A DNA stretch of 64,000 nt. Source: Bos javanicus (Eukaryota; Chordata; Mammalia; Artiodactyla; Bovidae). Shown in pieces: positions 35,301 through 45,170 of this stretch. Location of the stretch: the NCBI RefSeq assembly GCF_032452875.1, contig NC_083890.1, positions 43,212,483 through 43,276,482 on the forward strand. The letters run 5' to 3'. The notes under the pieces were generated by a model, which searched no databases, was not told the DNA's origin, and saw nothing but the letters and a program-made list of their open reading frames with translations. The translations under genes were made by a program, and so were the position numbers. Numbering within the stretch: the stretch's first letter is position 1; each line of letters opens with the position of its first letter.

Positions 35301-38300
35301 TTTGAACCAGAATCTAATATTTGACTTGAGTCCATCTCTGCTTTCCAAAGTTGTCCAGAGAACAGCTTGATTCATAAATTCCACAAGGCGATTGTATTGG
35401 GAATCTTGATGTTAAAAGCAACAGTAACCCACTGTGATCTGACTTCAACATAAAAGGGGATTATCTGTATAAATAACCAGGAAGTCCCCGCAGACATGGC
35501 TTAACCAGTCTCTTGACCTGCCTCGTTTCTAGCTCCATCGCTCTGCACACCCCCGGCCCCTACCCTCGACCCCTCCGGTGGAGCAGTGGAGACAGTGGAC
35601 CCAGGCTCATGTCCACACAGGCTTTGGATCTCTTACTTTGGATTTCTTTCTGTCTTTGATGTTTGCCCTCCCACTAGGATGAAGTGATCAAAGTCCGAAC
35701 AGATACCAAATTGGACTTCAATCTAGAAAAGAGCAGAGTGAAAGAACTGGTATGTTTCTTTATTTAAAAATAGAACATGAATTAATTTCTTTGCAAGACG
35801 GAACATTTGGTCAAGTCTAAGGTTATTCACAGTTCATAAGTACTGTTAAATATTTACCTACATATGATTGTTACACATGGTGTTTCTTTATTTCAACTAT
35901 ATTTTGGATTAGGACTTTAAAAAGTAACATTAAAATTAAAATCTTGGTCAAGTCAAGTTTGAATCTTGTTTGTTTCAGAGATACTAAACTATTTGTCACT
36001 TAGACATGAATAAATTGTTTTATCTTGATCTCTTTGATATTAACCTAAATCTATACTGGTCCTGATTTTGCAGAAGTTAAGTTGATTATCTGACTTGAAT
36101 CATATTAAATTATAAATATTAAATAATGTTAAATTCTACATTAAAAATTGAGGGTTTGAAAACTATTTTCATGTAGTTTTTTTAATAGAGAAATCTTAAT
36201 GAGTTTTTTGCATTGTTTTGAAATGCAAATTCTAAATGATTCTTTAACGCTAAATTGAAATTTTCAGTTAGGAAAAATAACTGAAAAGTAAAACTTTCAT
36301 TACCAAAAAGATACCACAAAATATGGGTTGTATATAAGCAGAAGGGATATATATATATATATATATATTATATGACATATATTTGTTGTTTACTTCCTAA
36401 GTCATGTTTGACTATCTTGCAACCCCATGGACTGTAGCCCACCAGGCTCCTCTGTCCATGGGATTTCCCAGGCAAGTGGGTTGCCATTTTCTTCTCTAGG
36501 GATCTTCCCAACACAGGGATCAAACCTGTGTCTCCTGCATTGGCTGGCAGGTTCTTTACCACTGAGCTACCAGGGAAGCCCCCATATGATATACAAAATA
36601 ATTATTATGCCAGTGTTACCTGCCTTTCTAGTTTTGAAACACTTTTAACCATGAAGAGGAAATCACTTAGTATTGCTGAAATATATAATGATCACTAGCA
36701 TATGACTTAAAGTCCTTTGGTTACCTTTGCCCTTAAGGGTTATATATAGGCTTAGCGGGAATTCCGAATCCACTTGATGTAGGAAGATGCCTCTAGCAAC
36801 AAAGTCAGGAAGAACTAGATCTCAGAGATTGGGAGATAGGGGCTGTGAGCATGGATTAAAGTCAGTGAATTTGTGTGACTTATTAACCTAGGTGAGAAGT
36901 CCTTTTTGGAAATCCTAAATTCAGATTACTCTGAAGTGCGGGACAGCAGTATACTAGTCTGCAACTAGCATGAGTTTAACATGCACTGAGGAAGATGAGC
37001 TATCCAACCTTCTCATTCTTTTGTTTAATACACTTAGAATACTGTTCTAGCAGCATTGACTGTGGTGATATTTACAGCCAGTTTCAAATGCAGTGTAGCC
37101 TATAGACTGCTTTGGGGTAGAGGGAGATGGGTCCAGATAGATGCCACTTTTATAATCATGGCAGTGTCGAGATTTAGTCTTTTCTCTTGTGGCTGAGTCA
37201 GTATTAGTGAAGGCTGGAATTTTAAGGGATGCAGAAAATCCCATTCCACCCTGCCCCCTGGTGGTAATCTGGTGCATAGCTCTCTCTGAAACCCTGGAGA
37301 TGAGCATTCTTTGGTCCTGCAAGTAGTTCGTGGTTTGGGGTTTGGGTTGTTGTTTTTTTAAACTCCTAAGCAATGCTGTTTTTATACTCTATCCCCCCGG
37401 TAGTCATAGGGGGACATTTATAGCTAGAAAGTTTCTACAGACTTAAAAAGCATTAATTTCCCCCCATAACAAGTGTTAATTTATTGAGGATTTTTTAAAT
37501 TCTTCACTTCAGTTACAAATTTTTCTTTGCTTAAGCAAATCCTGATGCCTGCCACTAAGGAAATACGCCTGATTTTGTTCTCAGTATTGACAGAATCACA
37601 CAGTCATTAATAGCAAAAAAGGCAAGATATCATTTTAATTCTGAGTAGAACTAGTCAATTCCCTTAATAACATTGGATTGTGACAATGCCCACATGGGTT
37701 TGTTTTTTGTTTTTTTTTGTTTTTTTTTTCAATTAAAACCAACATGTGATGGTTTAGTGTATTTCTTGAATCTGTGTATTTACATAGTGTTTTATAATCA
37801 GAAGGCAGCATCTATGTCACAGAATAATAATCCTTGAAATTATTTTTTTCCCAACTTTATGTCTTTTCTCTTTTGTCTAGGCTTCAAATAGTGCCAATTT
37901 TGTTTGTAGTTAAGATGGGATAGCTCCGAAATTGAATTGTTACCCTACTTTTTTCACCCCTCCCAAAGCTGAAAAGCCTGTGACTCAGTATCCATCTAAA
38001 TTGGTCCCAGGTGATGCTATCATAGTAGTGGGAGGGGCTTAGAGACATCACAGCAAAGACAGGAAAAGAAACCCAACCGAGAGAGAGGTAGAAGATGACA
38101 AAGGGGAATCTAGATGTTGAAGCAATGAGTGAATATAAATAAGATTTAAAAAAGATCAAAAGGAGAAAGCAGGTAGGCTGCTTCATCCTAGGGGTGACTG
38201 CTCATGGTACATATCTTGGAAGTGCTGAGAGCAGAATATTTAAGGTACCAGGGAAGGAGGAGAGGAATAAATAAAGGACTAAATCAGAATCTAACCTGTG

Positions 38301-41300
38301 TTACATGTTTGTTTCAGTATTCGTTAAACGAAAGGAAGCTGCTGGAAATAAAAACAGAAATGGTGTCACTGGTAAGAAAAGACTCAGTTCTCACCTTGCA
38401 GAAGTGAAATTCTGCCCATTAAACGCACTAGCTCCTCCTTCCTCCCGCTGGCTACCGTCATTCTGTTCTCTGCCTCTGAATTTGACCACTCTCGGTCCCT
38501 CGTGTAAGTGGGATCATACAGTATTTGTCCTTTCGTAACTGGCTTATCTTCCTTGGCTTTCCGTCCTCAGGGTCCATCCCTGTTGTAGCACATGTCAGAC
38601 TCCCCTTCCTTCTTAAAGCTAAATAATACTCCCTTATGACATACTACATTTTGATTATTATTACGGTCATTGTGAATAGTGCTCTAATTGTGGACTTGTG
38701 GATATCTGTTGGAGTCCCTGTTTTTAATTCTTTTGGGTATACATACCCAGAAGTGGAGTATCATGGGAATTTTTTGGTGCTTAACAAAGTACTTAGTTAT
38801 TTTAATTGAAGAATAAATAAGGAATGGAGTTTTGTTTTTTTTTTTTACTATATTTTTAATTTATGGCATGTGTAACTTCTTTTCCATCCTTATTACCCAG
38901 GACCTCTGAAACCTGAAAGAGACGTCCATGAGAGAATACTAAACTCATCCTCTGGAATATTTAACTCCTCCACGCATTTATTTCCTTATGCATTACCTGA
39001 ACTGTTCACCACAGAGGACTACTTACTTGCCCTGGGATTTTTAATGAAGTATTTCCCATGCTTTTACGCATTCACATTAATGAATTGTTACAAACCCTTT
39101 ATAACATCAACCAAACTCACTACCCTTTAGGTGTTAACTATGTATCTGGTTTAACTATTTATATTTGGGAAAGAACTCATAAAGGCCCTTAGTATAGCCA
39201 AGCCTCATAATAAAACACTTGGTACTTGAATTATAAAAAAAGAAAACTTTTTAAAAATGTGAATAGAAATAGTGTCAGCAAGCACTGTTGCTTTTAGATT
39301 ACCTAAGATTCCATTCATTTTTTTAAAGCCTGTTTTTTTATATAAATTTATTTATTTTAATTGGAGGCTAATTACTTTACAGTATTATATTGGATTTGCC
39401 ATACATCAACATGAATCCGCCACAGGTGTACACGTGTTCCCCATCCTGAACCCCCTCCCCCCTCCCTCCCCATCCCCTCCCCCTGGGTCGTCCCAGTGCA
39501 CCAGCCTCAAGGATCCTGTATGCTGCATCAAACCTGGACTGGCGATTCATTTCACATATGATGTTATACATGTTTCCATGCCATTCTCCCAAATCATCCC
39601 ACCCTCGCCCTCTCCCACAGAGTCCAAAAGACTGTTCTATACATCTGTGTCTCTTTTGCTGTCTCGCATACAGGGTTATTGTTACCATTTTTCTAAATTC
39701 CATATATATGCATTAGTATACTATATTGGTGTTTTTCTTTCTGGCTTACTTCACTCTGTATAATAGGCTCCAGTTTCATCCACGTCATTAGAACTGATTC
39801 AAATGTATTCTTTTTAATGGCTGAGTAATACTCCATTGTGTATATGTACCACAGCTTTCTTATCCATTCATCTGCTGATGGACATCTAGGTTGCTTCCAT
39901 GTCCTGGCTATTATAAACAGTGCTATGATGAACATTGGGGTACACGTGTCTCTTTCAATTCTGGTTTCCTCGGTGTGTATGCCCAGGAGTGGGATTGCTG
40001 GGTCATATGGCAGTTCCATTTCCAGTTTTTAAGGAATCTCCACACTGTTCTCCATAGTGGCTGTACTAGTTTGCTTTCCCACCAACAGTGTAAGAGGGTT
40101 CCTTAAAGCATGTTTTGTATACCTTTTACTGAGGAGAATTCAGAAGGAGGAGGTATATTCATTGCCATTGAGAACAGACGAGCTTCCTAATCTTAATCTT
40201 ACTTGTAAAGCTGCCTATAATTTATAAAAGCTTTCTTCTATTAGTAATTGCACTTGATTCTCTAAACAGCCTTTGTGAAGACAGGGCCAATGTTACTTTT
40301 TATCTTTGTTTCAAACTGAAGGAAACAGGCCTAGAGATAGCTAAGGCCCTGACTAGCAGAATATAGCATGAAGCTAGAACTCAAGGCTAAAGCCCAGGTC
40401 TCCTTAATCTGACCGTGGGTGTACCTTGACTGCACCCTGTCGGGAAGGGACTCAGGGACAAATCCAGTGTGGTTTAATGCTGTGAATCTCTTTGTTTTAA
40501 AAGCACGCCCAGCAGGATCGGGCCGTCACACAGACAGACAGAAAGATAGACACCGAGGTTGCTGGCCTAAAAACCATGCTTGAGTCGCACAAGCTTGATA
40601 ATATTAAATATTTAGCAGGTAAGCCGTCTTACATTTAGATAGTTAAAATGAACTGAAAATAAATAAAATTTTTAAGTTTTTTGGCCGAGCCACACACGAT
40701 CTTAGTTCCCCGACCAGGGATTAAACCCATGTGCCCTGCGATGGAAGGGCAGAGTCCTGCCCACTGGACCACTAGGGAGCTCCCAAGATAAATGTATAAA
40801 TTGAGTCACAGACAGATATTGCATTTCATTGATTCTAGAACATTTTTTTCATGCTTTAACATCTCTGAAATTAGAAGGCATCTTACAGTTTCCAATAGAT
40901 AAAGTATCATACTATTGTCATTTTTTTTCTTTCTTTGTGAAGTACCTGACTTTATTTACTACTACTCATGGCATCTTAAATTTGATGAGATGCTATCATC
41001 AAACTGTAGTTATTGGTAATTACTTTTAGTGACATTCAAGGTGGAATGTTTTACACATAGTTGAGTCGTGATCTTTCAGTGGGTGACACTTCTTATAAGG
41101 AGTTATTTTGCTGTTGAAATTTTTGAGCCAAAAGAGGGGAAAAGATTCACGTACCAAAAAAAAAAAATTACTTAACCGTTATTTTAACCAAATTTAACAT
41201 TCTAGATCCATATTTTGAAGTAGAATAGTATTTAAAAGCAGAATTTTGCTCACAGGGTTAAAGGGTGCGTCCCTCTGTGGTACATGTGCATTTACTTTGC

Positions 41301-41790
41301 TGCTGCTAAGTCGCTTCAGTCGTGTCCGACTCTGTGACCCCATAGACGGCAGCCCACCAGGCTCCCCCGTCCCTGGGACTCTCCAGGCAAGAACGCTGGA
41401 GTGGGTTGCCATTTCCTTCTCCAGTGCATTTACTTTGTGACCACAGAATTCTTGGGCTTCTATACATTTATTGAGACGTTTCCTTGGATATTGAACGCAT
41501 TTGTCCTTTGGAGATGACGATATTAGATGTGGGGTTTTTTAATAGGAAGGTGTTTCATGGCGTGTGGCATATCAGTGAACAAGCCAGGTTTCTTGGGTTT
41601 GGTTTTACTTTCTTGGAGGATAAATGACTGTTGTGTTTTTTTTGTTTTTTTTGTTTTTTTTTTAGTAAAATGATGTTCCTGCAAGTAACATTTAATAGAA
41701 CTAATACTGTGCACAATTGTTCTTTTTCTTCCAGGATCTGTATTTACGTGCCTAACAGTAGCTCTGGGATTTTATCGCCTGTGGATATAA
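22924..41790 (+). CDS. MCUR1: Mitochondrial calcium uniporter regulator 1 (whole CDS span, 9 exons)
   Basis: Spliced CDS: 22924-23362, 29903-30022, 33111-33214, 33763-33864, 34838-34879, 35678-35749, 38318-38371, 40504-40618, 41735-41790; 1104 nt, 367 residues (human about 359). Every intron is GT-AG and the phases agree. The N-terminus (1-146) is Arg/Pro/Ala-rich with a six-Leu run at 70-75, suiting a mitochondrial presequence and first membrane-proximal segment. Residues 160-349 hold the conserved CCDC90/DUF1640 helical and coiled-coil region; the C-terminus (350-367) is a short hydrophobic anchor ending in RLWI. The family sits in the inner mitochondrial membrane, where MCUR1 is described as a scaffold or positive regulator of the MCU calcium channel; a role in cytochrome oxidase assembly has also been proposed. 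The start has a strong context (GGGG ATG G). The paralogue CCDC90B is the alternative, but the sequence matches MCUR1 exon by exon. Confidence 0.96.
23690..23905 (+). repeat. L2-like remnant with (AT)n microsatellite
   Basis: CTGGCATTTTTCTAAGTACTC and CTTCTTGGAGCTTAATTCTAG follow the L2 3' consensus. An imperfect AT-rich microsatellite at 23779-23862 interrupts it before AACATCTGATCAATGGTGTC. Confidence 0.55.
24607..24760 (-). mobile_element. Bov-A2 SINE, single monomer, antisense
   Basis: (GCT)n start, AAGTCGCTTCAGTCATGTCC, one Bov-A monomer, ending after CCATTTCCTTCTCCAGTGCATG. The second monomer is absent. Confidence 0.9.
24761..25439. other. MCUR1 intron 1, unassigned
   Basis: No repeat or exon recognised. 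Confidence 0.4.
25440..25660 (+). mobile_element. L2-like remnant
   Basis: TGTACCAGGACCTCTGCTAAA, then GTAAGTGCTATGATGGGGTT and CCTTACCTGGGAGGAG follow the usual L2 3' order. Diverged. Confidence 0.5.
25661..26368. other. MCUR1 intron 1, unassigned
   Basis: A 126-codon open frame at 25841 has no known motif. The stretch around 25690-25930 (for example GTGTGCCTTGTCAAGGGCCTTATG) resembles old repeat sequence, but no family was fixed. Confidence 0.35.
26380..26685 (-). mobile_element. ART2A, antisense
   Basis: Reads from CAGTTCTGTGCAGTCGCTCAG to TTAGGATGGACT. A perfect 11-bp target duplication, GGTTTTTATAT, lies at 26369-26379 and 26686-26696. Confidence 0.93.
26944..27058 (+). mobile_element. 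CHR-2-type SINE
   Basis: GGGACTTCCTGGGC head, GCAGGTTCAATCCCTGGTC B-box region and an A-rich end near 27042-27058. Confidence 0.75.
27172..27386 (-). mobile_element. Bov-tA SINE, antisense
   Basis: GAAAGTGAAGTCGCTCAGTC start, Bov-A core and reversed head ending ACCACCAGGGAAGTCCC. A perfect 11-bp target duplication, TCCCCAAAGGT, lies at 27161-27171 and 27387-27397. Confidence 0.94.
27398..29801 (+). mobile_element. Old L1 LINE (ORF2 3' half and 3' UTR), sense
   Basis: Codes for fragments of L1 ORF2. The frame at 27836-28072 keeps a reverse-transcriptase active-site-like FTDDM block, with Thr where Ala is usual, and GYKINIQ. Many stops and frameshifts show that it is dead. The 3' UTR near 29538-29795 ends in AATAAAGCCG and an A run. 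A Bov-A2 at 29243-29509 interrupts it. The element stops about 100 bp before MCUR1 exon 2. Confidence 0.9.
29243..29509 (-). mobile_element. Bov-A2 SINE nested in L1, antisense
   Basis: Two Bov-A monomers with the GAAAGTGAAAAGTGAAA linker. A perfect 14-bp target duplication, TCATATACCTAATG, lies at 29229-29242 and 29510-29523. The intact duplication suggests a fairly recent insertion. Confidence 0.95.
29903..30022 (+). CDS. MCUR1: MCUR1 exon 2
   Basis: 120 bp, phase 1 to phase 1. Completes Glu147 and codes for residues to 186, including the invariant RKLYFDTHALV block that opens the CCDC90 domain. Acceptor TTTCTAG, donor AATG|GTAATC. Confidence 0.96.
30023..33110 (+). other. MCUR1 intron 2
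   Basis: 3.1 kb, nearly free of recognisable young repeats, unlike the other large introns. Only AT-rich and T-rich stretches are seen. Confidence 0.8.
33111..33214 (+). CDS. MCUR1: MCUR1 exon 3
   Basis: 104 bp, phase 1 in and phase 0 out; completes Gly187 and codes for residues 188-221 (FTTQQAEVVV through VTKMQQ). Part of the conserved helical domain shared with CCDC90B. Acceptor TGCCTAG, donor CAG|GTAGCT. Confidence 0.96.
33249..33268 (-). repeat. SINE head remnant beside exon 3 donor
   Basis: TGAGCCACCAGGGAAGTCCC equals the antisense 5' head of Bov-tA/CHR SINEs. Only about 20 bp is present, 35 bp into intron 3. Confidence 0.5.
33400..33499 (+). mobile_element. BovB 3' tip
   Basis: GGACATGAGTTTGAGCAAACT to GACACAACTGAGCGACTGAAC; internal deletion near 33430. 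Confidence 0.85.
33763..33864 (+). CDS. MCUR1: MCUR1 exon 4
   Basis: 102 bp, phase 0, residues 222-255 (EITLQQIMSQ through SALRSENE). Start of the coiled coil. Acceptor TTTTCCCAG, donor GAG|GTAAAA. Confidence 0.97.
33940..34330 (-). mobile_element. Degraded L1M fragment, intron 4
   Basis: Antisense L1 3' order: CACTCCTCCCACAGC, ATCAATGGAATCACA and GTTGTTTCCAGTTTGGGGTTA. Very diverged. Confidence 0.55.
34838..34879 (+). CDS. MCUR1: MCUR1 exon 5
   Basis: 42-bp micro-exon, phase 0, residues 256-269 (KIKLELHRLKQQVM). Coiled coil. Acceptor TTTTTAG, donor ATG|GTAAGA. Confidence 0.97.
34880..35677 (+). other. MCUR1 intron 5
   Basis: 798 bp with no recognisable repeat. Confidence 0.8.
35678..35749 (+). 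CDS. MCUR1: MCUR1 exon 6
   Basis: 72 bp, phase 0, residues 270-293 (DEVIKVRTDTKLDFNLEK then SRVKEL), the most conserved block of the family. Acceptor CCACTAG, donor CTG|GTATGT. Confidence 0.97.
36390..36582 (-). mobile_element. Bov-tA SINE, antisense
   Basis: AAGTCATGTTTGACTATCTTG start, truncated core and a reversed head ending GAGCTACCAGGGAAGCCCCC. It sits next to an (AT)n run. Confidence 0.88.
37251..37264 (-). promoter_or_regulatory. CTCF core motif in intron 6
   Basis: The minus strand reads CCACCAGGGGGCAG, matching all 14 positions of the published CTCF core consensus CCASYAGRKGGCRS. Binding is not shown by sequence alone. Confidence 0.5.
38318..38371 (+). CDS. MCUR1: MCUR1 exon 7
   Basis: 54 bp, phase 0, residues 294-311 (YSLNERKLLEIKTEMVSL). 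Acceptor GTTTCAG, donor CTG|GTAAGA. Confidence 0.97.
38400..38775 (-). mobile_element. L1M fragment, intron 7, antisense
   Basis: Antisense L1 3' order: GTAAGTGGGATCATACAGTA, TTGTAGCACATGTCAG and TTTTGGGTATACATACCCAG. Related to the L1 at 4131, but diverged. Confidence 0.75.
39337..40102 (-). mobile_element. Bovine-type L1 3' end, intron 7, antisense
   Basis: A T-rich left end, a C-rich 3' UTR (39445-39490) and an antisense ORF2 C-terminal region; the minus frame at 39693-40019 keeps MELPYDPAIPLLGI and YYSAIKKN. A 13/14 target duplication (TTAAAGCCTGTTTT at 39323-39336, TTAAAGCATGTTTT at 40103-40116) frames it. 5'-truncated, so immobile. Confidence 0.94.
40504..40618 (+). CDS. MCUR1: MCUR1 exon 8
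   Basis: 115 bp, phase 0 in and phase 1 out, residues 312-349 (HAQQDRAVTQ through LDNIKYLA). Last coiled-coil segment before the membrane anchor. Acceptor TTAAAAG, donor GCAG|GTAAGC. Confidence 0.96.
40672..40786 (-). mobile_element. CHR-2-type SINE, intron 8, antisense
   Basis: TTTTTGGCCGAGCCACAC start, AGTTCCCCGACCAGGGATTA and end ACCACTAGGGAGCTCCC. It begins about 55 bp after exon 8. Confidence 0.8.
41300..41423 (-). mobile_element. Bov-A2 monomer, intron 8, antisense
   Basis: CTGCTGCTAAGTCGCTTCAG to CCATTTCCTTCTCCA. A perfect 14-bp target duplication, GTGCATTTACTTTG, lies at 41286-41299 and 41424-41437. Confidence 0.94.
41735..41790 (+). CDS. MCUR1: MCUR1 exon 9 (coding part)
   Basis: Completes Gly350, codes for residues 351-367 (SVFTCLTVALGFYRLWI) and ends in TAA at 41788-41790. 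This is the C-terminal transmembrane anchor with the short RLWI end typical of the family. Acceptor CTTCCAG. Confidence 0.97.
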
Positions 41791-41794
41791 TAAA
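41789..41794 (+). promoter_or_regulatory. AATAAA overlapping the MCUR1 stop codon
   Basis: The last two bases of the TAA stop begin a canonical AATAAA. T/GT-rich sequence follows (41795-41830). Use of this signal would leave a 3' UTR of only a few tens of bases. Confidence 0.4.
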
Positions 41795-43068
41795 GTGTCT
41801 ATTTAAAGAGCATTCTATTGTTCTGCCTTAAGAACACCAGAATCTTGCTGTACTTTTTTTTTCTCATTTCTAATTATAATGCTGATTTTTTAATTTAATG
41901 CATATTATTTATTTTATGCAAATGATGGACATATAACCAAGGCAAAGAAGTAAGAAATTTCACAACTGTTTCTTTCATCTCTTCTATTTAGTTAACTTTA
42001 TAACTCTGAGTGGTGGACAAAGCAAGGAGGACTCCACTCCCCTGGACCAGTGAACTCAGTCTAACTTGCAGGACATAGCAATAGTAAATATGTGTATAAC
42101 TCTGCAATTTTAAATCTTCTGTCTCATCAAGGATTTGGGGTCTCCATGTAGAGGCCCAGGAGCTTTACTAAGTGCTGAAGAATCACGGTAACCAAACCAA
42201 GAGCATCGAATCTTCTTCACCTGCTGACCCAGACCCTGACATCAGCCGGTCCCTGTGTTAGAGGTTGTGTTTCAAGTCCAGTCAGTTGGTAGCCTCATGC
42301 TACACTGTACTTGACACCAGAGAGAGATTTTTTTCCTTTTGGTTTCCATTATCTTCGTTATTATTCTGCTTATTGTTTATGCGCCTTCCAGCTGGAAAAT
42401 CTTATTGCCTAATGAAGTATTATGATTAGGATGGAGACTGTCCCATCCTCCTGGTGTGTAGACTTCTTCTGCCTTCTTCCCCCTTACTCGGTCCCTCCTC
42501 CTCTCCCTCTTGATTTAAGAGCTATCATAATGCTCCAGGGATGACACTGTCTCCCTAGAAAACGTGCTCACTCTCAGCATGGAAGTCAACTTCAGCGTGT
42601 GTGATCGTCACCCTAATGGCCTTCTTCAGCTTTGTACACGATACAAGGGAAGCACAAGGCACAATGTCTGTAGCAATACTAAGATAGTTAGCTAGTGTAG
42701 GTACTGCTCAGAAATATCTTTAATGAAGATGCCTTTGCCCATTACAAGCTCAGGTCATAGGCTTTGAAAATTAGAGAACTGTCCTGCCAGGTATCAACCT
42801 AATATGGGTTGATTTCTTTGGTTGTTAAAGACATTCTCATAGTGACCTTACCTCTGCATTTAAAACAGATTACTAGATACAACTGGGAGGGGCTTGGAAA
42901 TGCACATTCCCGTCTTACTTGAATGACCTGCCCGTAAAGAGAATAAGCATTCAAGAAATGATGACATCAGATGTCTCCTTCCTGTCTTTCTCACACGTGC
43001 GTGTGCGTATCTATGCATACCTGGTCCCGTGGAAAAACCACATAGAGACTTCTGGATCACACTGGTAG

Positions 43069-43074
43069 AATAAA
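43069..43074 (+). promoter_or_regulatory. Candidate internal poly(A) signal
   Basis: AATAAA about 1.3 kb after the stop; a possible alternative proximal end. Confidence 0.35.
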
Positions 43075-45146
43075 GTACCCATCATTACTCTTCATCCACA
43101 GTGGTACAATGTTGTCCTCTGTCCTTTGGATGCCATTTCTAAACTTTGTAAGTCATTGCCTTGTTTGAGAATATTTGTGTAACTTAAAGAGTCTGAGCTC
43201 CAGATAAGTATGAAAATCAAATGCTTTGGCATTCGTGGTGTCAGTTTCAAAGTGAAAAATAATCTTTTTTCAATTAGATCCAAAGTTCCCTTAACTGCCA
43301 CAAAAAGTACTTTATCACTATATTCTGTCCCTTTCAGAGAAGGTTCTCCAGAAAATCCTGTTCATTTAACAATTGCCCTAAGTATTAAAGAGTGAAGTAA
43401 GTGACCTCCCATTAAGCCCACCTTTGCAACATAACTTTGATTAGGGAGAACCAGAAGGAGCCTGGAGCACACACGCTCCAACAAAACAAAGTCCCAGGAG
43501 GAAAAAGCACTGTCCGCAGTTCTGTTTCAAAGCGAATACCAATGCGTTCACAAAGTGACCTTATATTCTGATAAAATATTTTTTAGATAACACTCAGCTG
43601 GATGACTTTCTGTCCTCCGCCAGTATTCCATGTGACATTCCTCCTAGTGAGGGCGGGCTGCACCCCTGTCGCTTGGTCTGGGCCATCACTGACTGCAGTG
43701 GAGTCCTCCGAAGTACCAGCCCACACCTCCCCAGCCTCGGGGAACAACGAACTCTCCTTTTGGTGGCCCGGACTGCCGGTTCGGGACCATGTTCTCTATT
43801 TAGTCAGATATATTCTATTTGAAAGCGCAGGAGCCAGAAATGCAAGTCTACCCTTCCCAGCGCTCGCCCGGCCGTCTGTGAGCCTGTAAGTGGCTGGGGC
43901 TGGATTCCGTGTGACCGTTCCCGAGCTCAGCTGGCTTAGAGGAAATTCAGCATTAGCACTCAGAAGGGAAAAGATGCCTGACGAAACTCTGTGCATCTAG
44001 CACATGGGGGAATTGGCCATAGTGAGGTCCTGAAGATCACCCTTCCAGGCACAGGTTCCTAACCCTGAATGTCAAGTGGCCTGAGCCCTTATTTCCTGTT
44101 CATGCACGAACCGCTCAGAAGGTTCCTCCATACCTTCTCTATACTCCCTGCTTTTTATCTTTTTAAAAGAGCTTAAGCTGCAGCCCGACTCCTCTCCTGT
44201 TCCCTTCATAAACAAGCCTGTTTGTGTGTATGGTTCTTTAGAGGAAACGTGAATTCTGACTTCCTTGCTGGTCTCAGCCCTCCACTAAGTACTTTTCCAG
44301 CTCGGTAGCTAACAAAACTACATCTGAAGGTCTCGTCTTTTCGCTTAAGGATGTCAAGTACCAGTCGAGAAGTCTCTGGTTCAGGAAGAAAGGCTTGACT
44401 CAAGCCAGCCATCTTGCTCTGAGCTCTTTGAAAAGCAGACTCCTGAGCCGCAGGGTCTGTGGCCCTTTGCTGCTGTGCAGAGTGACGAGCTCTTCTGTCC
44501 CAGGCTCCTCCGCAGCCTCTCCTCCTGCTAACTAGCTGTGTCAGCGTTGTCAGCGTTGGCAGGGACCTCTCTCCCCCCCGATATGCCGTGTTCTGAGAAT
44601 TTTGGCGTCATTCCTGAACAAATGTTGTATAGACGGCACCATGGAACTCACGTCTCAAAAACTGGCTCTTAACATACGTTCATCACATGTGTTGTGACTT
44701 TTCTGACACTGAAGCAAAAACATGTTAATCAGGAGTGATTTATTCTTTATAGAAAATGTTTGAGCCTGTTTAGCCTTTTATCAGGGTTTCATTTGGAAAA
44801 TACCAACCTTCCTGCAGATTTATAACTTATGTTGTTCTCATTATAACCCAGATCGTTCCTTAACCCTTTCATTACTTAAGCAAATGTTTGGTTACATTGT
44901 ACTCTATGACAGAGGGGGCCTAATATTCTTATGATCTAAAATAAAATACTTAATTTTATGTGATTAGAATACTCTTCTGTTCACATTGAATATGAAAAAC
45001 TAGAACAACTTCTGCCTACACTCTGTTTATACTGTTTTTTTTCCTTCCAGTTGTATATGATAACGATGTATTATTTTAAAAATCTAAAACCTAAACATTT
45101 GGATTTGCATACAGGATACATTTGAAAGTGGTTATTTGATTTAAAA

Positions 45147-45152
45147 AATAAA
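45147..45152 (+). promoter_or_regulatory. MCUR1: Candidate distal MCUR1 poly(A) signal
   Basis: AATAAA followed within 30-60 bp by GT/T-rich sequence (GCTTGTGGTGAAGTGTTTTA near 45181), the arrangement of a working cleavage site. Repeat-free sequence ends soon after. Confidence 0.55.
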
Positions 45153-45170
45153 TTTTTATTCAAAAGACTG

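Larger units (their letters stand above)
35750..38317 (+). other. MCUR1 intron 6
   Basis: 2.6 kb. Holds (AT)n at 36349-36369, one Bov-tA, a CTCF core motif at 37251-37264 and T-rich runs near 37701-37730. Confidence 0.8.
41791..45170 (+). other. MCUR1: Probable MCUR1 3' UTR
   Basis: About 3.4 kb after the stop without obvious SINE or LINE copies, which is unusual for this window and fits a retained terminal exon. AATAAA signals lie at 43069-43074, 44940-44945 and 45147-45152. The real 3' end cannot be proved from sequence. Confidence 0.55.
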
